13,609 nt of DNA from Candidatus Thorarchaeota archaeon. GTDB lineage: Archaea > Asgardarchaeota > Thorarchaeia > Thorarchaeales > Thorarchaeaceae. Within the stretch, counting starts at the first letter, position 1; the number at the start of each line of letters is the position of its first letter. Shown here piece after piece: positions 6,593-13,158 of this stretch. A program made the position numbers and the translations under genes. The stretch spans positions 14,154 to 27,762 of the forward strand of contig RDOF01000035.1 in the NCBI GenBank assembly GCA_011365025.1, read 5' to 3'. A model generated the notes under the pieces. That model saw only the letters and a list, made by a program, of their open reading frames with translations. It ran no database searches and was not told the DNA's origin.

Positions 6593-8386
6593 CTACTCAG
6601 CAACCTCTTGAAGAGTTAGAATGAATCTTGCCCCATGACTAGGCTTGCCCTTCACGCGATCAACGACCTCTACCGTCCCGCCATATTTCCTTGCCATCTG
6701 TGCGACAAGTGTGAGACCTACACCGCCGGAGTGCTGTCTTCTGTCAAAGATTGCCTCTTTTCTCGCCTTGCTAATACCAGGGCCATCATCAGAGATTGAG
6801 AGCTTGAACAAATCTCCATCCCTACTGCCTGAAACCCAAACTCGTTTATCTTCCTTTGGATTATGACGCGCGGCATTCTCCAATAGGTTCCATATCAGTT
6901 CACCAAGCAAAGCATCCGCTTTCACATAGACAGGTGCTTCAATATCCTCAACAAAAACCGTGGCTCCGTAGACTCGGCTTAAAACGGAAACCTTCTCATC
7001 AAGGATATTTGTGAGATTAACCTTTGAAGTGGAAAGGCGACGAAGCTGACCGGCTCGCTTTACCTTCGTTATAAGTCGGTTGCAGCGTTCCACTGCGTCC
7101 AGAATATCGCCTTGTGCTTCCAAAAGATAGGAACGGGGGAGATCAGGGTCCAATAATCCTGAAGCGGTAGTGATGACCTGCAGCTGGTTTGCAATGTCAT
7201 GAGTCAGCAAATCTAGATAGAATTGTATGGTTTCCTCTGCTTCTTTCTGGGCGGATATTTCGGTAATTACTGCAAAGGTTCCAACAAACTTGCCTTCTGG
7301 GTCAAAGTATGGAGTGGCAGATACTATGGTGGGCACTATTTCCCCTATCTTGCTTATCCAGTTTAGTTCATACTTTCCGGTTCTACCCGATTCCCGTTCT
7401 TCTATCTTGGTCTTCACCCATTCTCGGTCCCGATCCTCCGTGTAGTCAACCCACTGCTTTCCAATTAGACTCGATTGAGATTGACCAAGCATCTCTGCAA
7501 AGGCTTCATTGCAGTAAATCAGCTTGCCCTCTCTATCATCTATGGCGAGGCCATCATTCATTGTTTCCACAAGAACCTCGTATCTTGCTTCCGTTTCAAC
7601 CAAGGCTCGCTGCTCTCGTCTTCGATCAGTGATATCAAGTATATGGACAATTGTCTTAAGACTTCCATCCGATGCTTTGGCAATGGCCACCCTGACTTCC
7701 ACCTCAATCGGATCGCCATCCTTCGTGAGTATTTGGAACGGGTACCGCTCGGGAACTGCTTGACCCTTTCGACGCTGTTTGTATCTGTTTCCTACAATGG
7801 CAGCAGATTCCTTTTCCATGAACGTTCGGAAATCCCTTCCTAGCAAATCCTCCTTTGTGCCACGAAACATCTTTGCTGCCTCATCGCTCACAAATTCGAA
7901 CTTGAACTCGTCCCCAATAATCACAATACCATCATGGGAATTATTAATCATTTCATCGAGAATAGCCTCGTTTAGCTGATAGCTATCCAAGGCATCTGCC
8001 TTGGCAGGCGCGTCAGCAGCAAAAATGTGCAGTCGTCCGGACTTACCTTCGAGCCTATACGGTGAGATTCTCAATTGAGACTGGATTTGCGCCCCGTCGT
8101 GATTGAGCAATGGTAGAGTCAGTACTACAGGTACTTGAGACTCCTTTAGCTCCAGTAGCACACCACGAAGTTTCTTGTGATAATTCTTGTCAAGAAAATC
8201 CAGGAGGGTCTTGCCCTTATACGCGGCACGCGTATCAAGTCCGAGGAGGTTCATGGCATAGCCATTCATGAAAGTTATCTTGAATTGGGGGGTAGATTCT
8301 ATAACGACCAAGGGAAGCATTTCTGCCACTCTTTTGAAATCATGAGCGTTCAAGACTGAACCGCCCTGTTTTTCTCCCTCGGTCAT
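6593..8386 (-). CDS. Soluble PAS-domain sensor histidine kinase
   Basis: This 597-residue cytoplasmic sensor kinase has no membrane helix or signal peptide. Three PAS-type domains are visible: a divergent one at about 15-125, one at about 140-255 (ending HILDITDRRREQ) and one at about 265-380 (EARYEVLVETMNDGLAI ... AVITEISAQKEAEE). The dimerisation helix has the H-box LDLLTHDIANQLQVI with phospho-acceptor His396. The HATPase domain has the N-box ELIWNLLENAARHN (496-509), G1 DDGPGI (533-538), an F-box-like IFDRRQ (546-551) and G2 GGVGLTL (554-560). All catalytic motifs are intact. The HDIANQ form of the H-box is common in archaeal kinases. No PAS cysteine or haem ligand can be assigned, so the signal is unknown. 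There is no receiver-domain gene beside it; the nearest gene upstream is the divergent methyl-transfer cassette, 340 bases away. The ATG at 8386 starts just before PAS1. Confidence 0.95.
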   Translation of the reverse strand: MTEGEKQGGSVLNAHDFKRVAEMLPLVVIESTPQFKITFMNGYAMNLLGLDTRAAYKGKTLLDFLDKNYHKKLRGVLLELKESQVPVVLTLPLLNHDGAQIQSQLRISPYRLEGKSGRLHIFAADAPAKADALDSYQLNEAILDEMINNSHDGIVIIGDEFKFEFVSDEAAKMFRGTKEDLLGRDFRTFMEKESAAIVGNRYKQRRKGQAVPERYPFQILTKDGDPIEVEVRVAIAKASDGSLKTIVHILDITDRRREQRALVETEARYEVLVETMNDGLAIDDREGKLIYCNEAFAEMLGQSQSSLIGKQWVDYTEDRDREWVKTKIEERESGRTGKYELNWISKIGEIVPTIVSATPYFDPEGKFVGTFAVITEISAQKEAEETIQFYLDLLTHDIANQLQVITTASGLLDPDLPRSYLLEAQGDILDAVERCNRLITKVKRAGQLRRLSTSKVNLTNILDEKVSVLSRVYGATVFVEDIEAPVYVKADALLGELIWNLLENAARHNPKEDKRVWVSGSRDGDLFKLSISDDGPGISKARKEAIFDRRQHSGGVGLTLVAQMARKYGGTVEVVDRVKGKPSHGARFILTLQEVAE

Positions 8387-8726
8387 GGAAATCCAATCCT
8401 ATCTAGATGGTGGAGGCATGCAAGATGAAAGATAAAGGCTACTGTATTATTCTTTGGGATTCCTTGATAATCCTATTTTGGCCATATTATTCGGATATCT
8501 TTCTCCAAAATGATGGAGCGGGGGCCTGTTTTCCATAGCCGGCAAGGTCATCCAATTTCACCTAGGGTCACAGAGTTCGCTCATGATTTCCATGAAAAGC
8601 ACCAAGCCATCTCATTGCTGGCAAAACCAAGCCTAAAAAACCCTTCAACTGGGATTTGCTTTTTAATTCGCGACCGAGCCCTTTATTCCCAGTAACAGTC
8701 TCTATGATACCAGTTGGTGAGAATTG
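8387..8726. other. Divergent intergenic region between the kinase and the methyl-transfer genes
   Basis: No convincing gene is seen in this 340-base stretch. A plus-strand frame at 8510-8695 has no family features and no ribosome site. Visible elements include a TATA-like GCCTTTATC on the minus strand near 8431-8439 for the kinase and a TATA-like TTTTTAAT at 8660-8667 for the methyltransferase. There are also two short inverted repeats: GGATT/AATCC at 8457-8473 and TCATG/CATGA at 8581-8595. The length is more than two core archaeal promoters need, which leaves room for regulator sites or a long leader. An RNA element cannot be excluded but no known fold was recognised. Confidence 0.4.
8660..8667 (+). 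promoter_or_regulatory. Candidate TATA box for the methyl-transfer cassette
   Basis: TTTTTAAT lies about 60 bases upstream of the methyltransferase start. Initiation near 8690 would give a leader of about 35 bases that includes the GGTGAG site at 8716-8721. A second weaker AT stretch (CTTTATT, 8681-8687) is an alternative that would give a nearly leaderless message. Confidence 0.3.
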
Positions 8727-9632
8727 GTGATTGAATACACCAAAGAGCAAAAGGGCTTTAACATTGCAGGGACGCAAATCGGTGGTCCATCAGGATTGAC
8801 CCCTACAACATTGGTAGGGTCCATATTTCACGCCAAGGACAAGCTTGTTATTGATTCCAAAAGAGGTGAAGTGGACCGTCCGAAACTGGAGATAGCCCTT
8901 CAAGAATTGGCAGACATAACTGAGAGAACAGGGCTCTCAACGGTTCTGGATGTAGTGGGCGGAACCTCTGATACGATTCAAAGGTATCTTCACATTCTTG
9001 CAGATGACACAGACTTCCCCCTGATGATTGATGGCTCAGGGTCATTTGAGGTTAATGCAGCAGGGCTCGAGACAGCAAGGGACATGGGGATAATGGATAG
9101 AGTAATCCTGAACTCAATGATACCCGAAGATAGTGAGCAGCTATTCGAAAAGATACGGGAAGTTGGTCTTCGCTATGCACTACTTCTGGCTTTCTCCCCA
9201 GCAGCAATGACGTCATCTGAAAAGCGGGAAACCATTGCAGGGGGGTTGATTCGTACCGCCCATAAGATCGGCATTGAAAATGTAATGGTTGACACAGGAG
9301 TATTGGACCTATTGACTTTGGGCATTGCAAGTAAATCAATCATGACAATTAAAGAGAAGTACGGAGTCCCCACCGGTTGCGGCGCGCACAATGCTGTAAA
9401 TATGTGGAAGGGTCTTGTGCCAAAATTCGGAAAGGAGGCAAAGATACCTGCTATTGTAGGTTCTATCTTAATGCCAATTACACTTGGTGCGGACTTCGTA
9501 CTCTATGGACCAATAAAGAATGCTCGATTTATTTACCCCTCTGTGGCGATGATTAATACTGCACAAACGGGCATACTGCTTGAGAAAAAGATTAGACCCG
9601 ATAAATCGCATCCAAGATTCAAAATCGGATAG
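8727..9632 (+). CDS. MtrH-family corrinoid:tetrahydropterin methyltransferase
   Basis: This roughly 301-residue soluble TIM-barrel-type methyltransferase is homologous to subunit H of the methanogen Mtr complex, which moves methyl between tetrahydromethanopterin and a corrinoid. Matches to the family are the opening FNIAGTQIGGPSGLTPTTLVGSIF (about 11-34), LDVVGGTSD (74-82), FPLMIDGSGSFEV (97-109), RVILNSM (125-131), VMVDTGVLDLLTLG (186-199), GVPTGCGAHNAV (213-224) and the C-terminal PITLGADFVLYGPIKNA. No other Mtr subunit is present, so this is not the energy-conserving membrane complex but a soluble version serving the corrinoid protein encoded two genes downstream. GTG at 8727 is chosen because GGTGAG at 8716-8721 is five bases upstream; TTG at 8724 is in frame and would add one residue. 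It is first in the operon, nine bases before the reactivase gene. Methyl-transfer direction is not evident from sequence. Confidence 0.92.
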   Translation: MIEYTKEQKGFNIAGTQIGGPSGLTPTTLVGSIFHAKDKLVIDSKRGEVDRPKLEIALQELADITERTGLSTVLDVVGGTSDTIQRYLHILADDTDFPLMIDGSGSFEVNAAGLETARDMGIMDRVILNSMIPEDSEQLFEKIREVGLRYALLLAFSPAAMTSSEKRETIAGGLIRTAHKIGIENVMVDTGVLDLLTLGIASKSIMTIKEKYGVPTGCGAHNAVNMWKGLVPKFGKEAKIPAIVGSILMPITLGADFVLYGPIKNARFIYPSVAMINTAQTGILLEKKIRPDKSHPRFKIG

Positions 9633-9641
9633 TGCACAACC

Positions 9642-11249
9642 TTGGGGAAGAATGTATTCGTATTCGAGCCTTCGGGACTGAGGATAAGGGTTTCAGACAA
9701 CGTAACAGTCTTTGAGGCAGCGCGTCTTCTTGGACTTGCCCTGCCATCCGAATGTGGCGGACGAGGCACGTGTGGGAAGTGCGTCGTGGAAATACAGCCG
9801 ATGACCACTCCTACGAGTAGTGATGAAGCACTTCTAGTGAAGGAGGAGCTAAAGGAGGGCATTCGCTTGGCATGCATGGCAAGGCCATCAGCCTCAGCTA
9901 GAATTACCATTCCACAGCCTTCCGGAAGTACAAAAATCCTACTTGATGGGAGGAGTTCAAGAGGATTTGAAGTGGATGAGGGACTTGGAGGGCAATTTGG
10001 TGTAGCACTGGACATCGGAACAACCACAATTGCCGCTTATCTGCTAAGCCTTGAGGATGGTACTCAGATTGCTCAAGCAGCTTCTTTGAATCCTCAGGTG
10101 GCATATGGTGAGGATGTGATGTCACGAATCACGTATGCTTTGCAGGAAACGGGAGGAGAACAAACATTACACCTACTTGTTCTTTCTGAAGCTGAGAAAC
10201 TCATTGATAGGATGGCCGTGGCTGCTGAAATAAACAGCGAGAATGTGACTCGACTTTCTATTGTAGGCAATCCAGCAATGCATCACTTCTTCCTGGGTCT
10301 GGATACATCATCACTGGGGCGCGCGCCATATAGACCAGTGGTGAAAGAATCAATTACAAAAATGGGCGGAAACATCGGAATTAGTCGCGCGAGGGATGCA
10401 GAGGTTTTCTTTGCTCCTAATATAGCAGGTTTTGTCGGAGGCGACACAGCAGCCTTCATTATCTCCCAGCAGCTACATTCCACTGATGACATTGTGCTTG
10501 GCATCGACATTGGAACCAATGGGGAGATTGTTCTTTCAAAGAGAGGCGAGATATTTTGCTGCTCAGCTGCAGCAGGCTCTGCTTTTGAAGGCGCCACCAT
10601 TAGGCACGGTATGCGAGGCCAAGTAGGAGCCATCGAGTATGTTTCGATTACAGATCCATCCAATGCACCAGACCTTAGTGTCATTGGCAATGTGGAACCC
10701 CTAGGGATTTGTGGCTCGGGCATAGTTGACCTTGTTTCGGAGCTCCTGCGAGTAGGAATCCTTAACGAGAGTGGCAAGGTGGTAAAGGATTCGAGGATTG
10801 CAACCACTGATGATGGGTTGCTGGCGTATATGCTGGTTGATAAGGGAGAGATTGGCTCAGATAGGCTAATTTTGTTTACACAGAAAGATGTCAGACAGGT
10901 CCAGCTCGCAAAAGGCGCAATTCTGGCGGGTGCTGCAATTCTCATGAGTGCGGCTGAGGTAGAGCTTTCAGGGATTGATTCGCTTTATCTCGCGGGGGCC
11001 TTTGGAAACTACATTCGTCCACGCAGCGCTATAGCGATTGGTCTGCTGCCGCCTATTGATGAACAGCGGGTCGTCCCGGTTGGGAATGCAGCAGGAGAAG
11101 GTGCAAAGAAGCTACTGCTCTCCAAGAAAGAACGTCAAATCTTGGACGAGGTCGTTAGAAACATCAATTACGTAGAATTGGCATCACGTGAGGACTTCTC
11201 ATCAGTGTTTTCAATAGCAACCCTTCTGCGTAGGAGCATGCCAGTTTGA
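9642..11249 (+). CDS. Corrinoid protein reductive activator (RACo/RamA-like 2Fe-2S and ASKHA protein)
   Basis: This 535-residue protein would use ATP to reactivate the corrinoid protein after its cobalt oxidises from Co(I) to Co(II). An N-terminal plant-ferredoxin-like domain (1-93) carries C38-x5-C44-x2-C47 and C78 for one 2Fe-2S cluster. The C-terminal ASKHA ATPase-like region (DUF4445 type) has ALDIGTTTIAAYL (122-134), SIVGNPAMHHF (206-216), NIAGFVGGDTAAF (260-272), GIDIGTNGEIVL (287-298), GICGSGIVDLV (355-365) and YLAGAFGNYI (449-458). The architecture matches RACo of the acetogen corrinoid system; methanogen RamA instead has 4Fe-4S clusters. The start is TTG at 9642, the only usable codon between the previous stop and the first conserved strand, with no clear ribosome site, so translation may rely on coupling to the upstream gene nine bases away. 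Weak initiation would suit a protein needed in catalytic amounts. Confidence 0.93.
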   Translation: MGKNVFVFEPSGLRIRVSDNVTVFEAARLLGLALPSECGGRGTCGKCVVEIQPMTTPTSSDEALLVKEELKEGIRLACMARPSASARITIPQPSGSTKILLDGRSSRGFEVDEGLGGQFGVALDIGTTTIAAYLLSLEDGTQIAQAASLNPQVAYGEDVMSRITYALQETGGEQTLHLLVLSEAEKLIDRMAVAAEINSENVTRLSIVGNPAMHHFFLGLDTSSLGRAPYRPVVKESITKMGGNIGISRARDAEVFFAPNIAGFVGGDTAAFIISQQLHSTDDIVLGIDIGTNGEIVLSKRGEIFCCSAAAGSAFEGATIRHGMRGQVGAIEYVSITDPSNAPDLSVIGNVEPLGICGSGIVDLVSELLRVGILNESGKVVKDSRIATTDDGLLAYMLVDKGEIGSDRLILFTQKDVRQVQLAKGAILAGAAILMSAAEVELSGIDSLYLAGAFGNYIRPRSAIAIGLLPPIDEQRVVPVGNAAGEGAKKLLLSKKERQILDEVVRNINYVELASREDFSSVFSIATLLRRSMPV

Positions 11250-11278
11250 CTAGCATCCGAAAATTGTACAGAAGGATG

Positions 11279-11290
11279 AAACATATATGG
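11279..11290 (+). promoter_or_regulatory. Candidate internal TATA box for the corrinoid protein gene
   Basis: AAACATATATGG lies in the 112-base gap after the reactivase gene. Initiation about 25 bases on would leave a leader of about 50 bases. It could raise corrinoid-protein levels relative to the two upstream enzymes; read-through from the operon promoter remains possible. Confidence 0.35.
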
Positions 11291-11361
11291 TGGGTGGTAA
11301 TGAAGCAGCAAACTGAGTGTAACGGAAAAGGTGGGCGGCTTCAAAGAATAGGTGCATTTCA

Positions 11362-11994
11362 ATGAACGAATTGACTGAAGCGTTAGCTGATCTGGATGAA
11401 GAGAAAGTTATGGACTTGGTTGAGAAACACCTCACCTCAGGAAAGGATGCACTGAGTATTCTTGACGACCTCAAGAAAGGGATGGATATAGTTGGCGAAC
11501 GGTTCTCGAACAACGAATATTTCCTTGTTGAATTAGTGATGTCAGCAGATGTTTTCAAGAATGCGCTCGAACTGCTTGAACCAAAGCTGCTCAATTCTCA
11601 GAGAGCCACCCAGAAAGGCAGAATTGTAATCGGGACTGTGAAGGGGGATATTCATTATATTGGCAAGAACCTTGTTGTCGCGTTTCTCAAGGCGAATGGC
11701 TTTGATGTCTACGATCTCGGGGAGGACGTGCCCCCAGAGAGGTTCGTTGAAAAGCTAAAGGAAACCGAAGCCCAAATACTGGCGCTGAGCGGGCTCATAA
11801 CAACTACGCATGATGTCATGCGTGACACAGTGAATGCACTGGTTGAAGCTGGTATCCGTGAAAGAGTAAATGTGATAATAGGCGGCGGTGACACTGATCA
11901 GCAAGTGGTTGAATTCACCGGTGCAGATGCCTTTGGTAGAGATGCTTTGAGTGCAGTTACGCTTGTGCGTCACTTTCTGGCAAAGGATGGCTAG
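11362..11994 (+). CDS. Corrinoid (cobalamin-binding) methyl-carrier protein
   Basis: This 210-residue protein belongs to the MtaC/MtbC/MttC family of methyl carriers. Residues 1-83 form the helical cap domain (KGMDIVGERFSNNEYFLVELVMSAD). Residues 85-208 form the Rossmann-like B12 domain with base-off/His-on motif D96-x-H98-x-x-G101 in GTVKGDIHYIGKNL; His98 is the lower cobalt ligand. The usual Asp two residues after His is replaced by Tyr99, a mild change outside the consensus. SGLITTTHDVM (143-153) and IIGGG plus TGADAFGRDAL (172-195) complete the cobalamin pocket. The ATG at 11362 has AGGTG seven bases upstream. It is the central partner of this cassette: methylated by an unseen donor-specific enzyme, demethylated by the MtrH-like protein (or the reverse), and repaired by the ASKHA protein. 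Its stop lies two bases from the end of the convergent deacetylase gene. Confidence 0.95.
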   Translation: MNELTEALADLDEEKVMDLVEKHLTSGKDALSILDDLKKGMDIVGERFSNNEYFLVELVMSADVFKNALELLEPKLLNSQRATQKGRIVIGTVKGDIHYIGKNLVVAFLKANGFDVYDLGEDVPPERFVEKLKETEAQILALSGLITTTHDVMRDTVNALVEAGIRERVNVIIGGGDTDQQVVEFTGADAFGRDALSAVTLVRHFLAKDG

Positions 11995-11996
11995 CG

Positions 11997-13088
11997 TCAA
12001 CGTCTTTCAGCAATCCCCAATTTGGGGAAGACCAAGCTCTTGACCTTTGAAACATTGGAGCGGACAACAGACCATATCTCCTCGTCATCCTCAAAGGGAG
12101 GTACTTGTGGTGGAGGGTGAAAGTCATAGCCAGATATAACGGACATCACCGTACCAATTCCCCACTTGAATGATTCAGGATGATAACCTCCGCCAGCAAG
12201 TACTGCCAGCCGGCCATTGCAGTATCTGTGCGCTGCATCATGGATTTGTGAGGCCACATACCTAATCATATCAACGGTTAGATTGAGATGTGCGAGCCTA
12301 TCCAAGTAGTGCGCGTCAAATCCGGGAAGGAAGATGATAAAATCAGGCTTATAGCAATCGACGAGAGGAGGAACTATCTCATCAAAGGCAAAGCGGTAAG
12401 ATGCATCACCAGCATCCATTGGGAAATGCATATTGATGTTGTATCCAAGGCCATCGCCCGTCCCTATGTCTTCAATGAATCCATCATGAGGAAACATCCA
12501 TTCAGGGTCTTCATGGAATGATATTTGCATTACTTCAGGATCACCATAGTAATAGGTCTGAGTCCCGTTTCCATGGTGAACATCAAAATCTGCAATAAGT
12601 ATGCGCTTGTAGCCATTATCCTTCAGCTTCTCAACGGAAGCCGCAATGTCATTGAAGATGCAAAAACCCCCTCCAGTTTCAAAGCGGGCGTGATGGAAGC
12701 CTCCGGTTGGAGATATGATATGGTCAACAGCGCCTGCAATAATTGACTCTATGCCTGTCAGCGTCGCCCCACATGTAATTCGAGCATTCTCATAGATGCC
12801 TTTGAATCCAGGGGTGTCGATGTCAATATCACCCTCTCCTGCCAGAGAGATTCTTCTGACTTTTTCAATGTAGTCTTCTGCATGGATACGCTTCAGAATC
12901 TCTTCTGGGAGGGGGTGAGGAACAATGATTTGCACATTGGGCTGCGCCAGAAACTCAGATTCCTCGAGGAAATCCCTAATCATCTGGAAACGGCCAACCT
13001 TAATGGGATGCTTTGTTCCGAAGTCAAATGTTTCGAGCTCTGCACTCCAGACGAATCCGATGTTGCATTTGCTAAGGGAAGGACTCAT
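11997..13088 (-). CDS. Histone deacetylase family protein (HDAC/AcuC/AphA)
   Basis: This 363-residue zinc hydrolase has the arginase/deacetylase fold and removes acetyl groups from lysine or polyamines. The active site is complete: PTGGFHHAR with His132-His133, GFCIFNDIA (141-149), IADFDVHHGNGTQ with zinc ligands Asp169 and His171, LPGFDAHYLDRLAHL with zinc ligand Asp258, and GGGY at 299-302 with catalytic Tyr302. The family's GFCxxN motif has Phe145 where Tyr is frequent. The N-terminal KHP (26-28) and IHAEDYIEKVRRI (68-80) are also typical. Length fits AcuC and class I-like bacterial/archaeal enzymes. The ATG at 13088 agrees with the promoter position, which implies a leaderless message. 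Possible substrates are acetyl-CoA synthetase (the AcuC role), archaeal histone or Alba tails, or acetylpolyamines; motifs do not separate these. It converges on the corrinoid-protein gene with only two bases between stops. Confidence 0.95.
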   Translation of the reverse strand: MSPSLSKCNIGFVWSAELETFDFGTKHPIKVGRFQMIRDFLEESEFLAQPNVQIIVPHPLPEEILKRIHAEDYIEKVRRISLAGEGDIDIDTPGFKGIYENARITCGATLTGIESIIAGAVDHIISPTGGFHHARFETGGGFCIFNDIAASVEKLKDNGYKRILIADFDVHHGNGTQTYYYGDPEVMQISFHEDPEWMFPHDGFIEDIGTGDGLGYNINMHFPMDAGDASYRFAFDEIVPPLVDCYKPDFIIFLPGFDAHYLDRLAHLNLTVDMIRYVASQIHDAAHRYCNGRLAVLAGGGYHPESFKWGIGTVMSVISGYDFHPPPQVPPFEDDEEIWSVVRSNVSKVKSLVFPKLGIAERR

Positions 13089-13110
13089 TATATGGTTCGT
13101 TTCCAGACAG

Positions 13111-13120
13111 CCTTTATATG
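13111..13120 (-). promoter_or_regulatory. TATA box of the deacetylase gene, leaderless type
   Basis: CATATAAAGG on the minus strand is a near-ideal archaeal TATA box. Its centre lies about 27 bases from the deacetylase ATG at 13088, exactly the usual distance to the start site, so the message probably begins at or next to the ATG. The same tract read on the plus strand (CCTTTATATG) could direct the divergent propeller gene, about 40 bases upstream of its GTG. Confidence 0.6.
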
Positions 13121-13158
13121 CTTACATGAGTAGATAGCTTCAAGGTGCTTGGGCGAAG

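Noticed and set aside
8457..8595. Short inverted repeats as a riboswitch or operator
   Set aside because: Stems of five bases with loops of five to seven are expected by chance in 340 bases; no cobalamin-riboswitch core was recognised. Kept only as a note on the spacer.
8510..8695. Small plus-strand frame of 61 codons in the kinase/methyltransferase spacer
   Set aside because: No ribosome site, no recognisable motif, and it overlaps the probable promoter of the methyltransferase gene.
8724..9632. Possibility that the MtrH-like gene marks a methanogen Mtr operon
   Set aside because: No mtrA, B, C, D, E, F or G gene is adjacent; the neighbours are a soluble corrinoid protein and its reactivase, which fits a soluble methyltransferase system.
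9533..10027. Minus-strand open frame of about 164 codons
   Set aside because: Antisense to the end of the methyltransferase gene and the ferredoxin domain of the reactivase; no motif, no ribosome site, Ser/Pro-rich shadow translation.
10283..10945. Long minus-strand open frame of about 220 codons
   Set aside because: It lies wholly antisense to the reactivase gene, whose motifs are clear, and its translation is low-complexity Ser/Pro/Ile-rich, as expected of a shadow frame.
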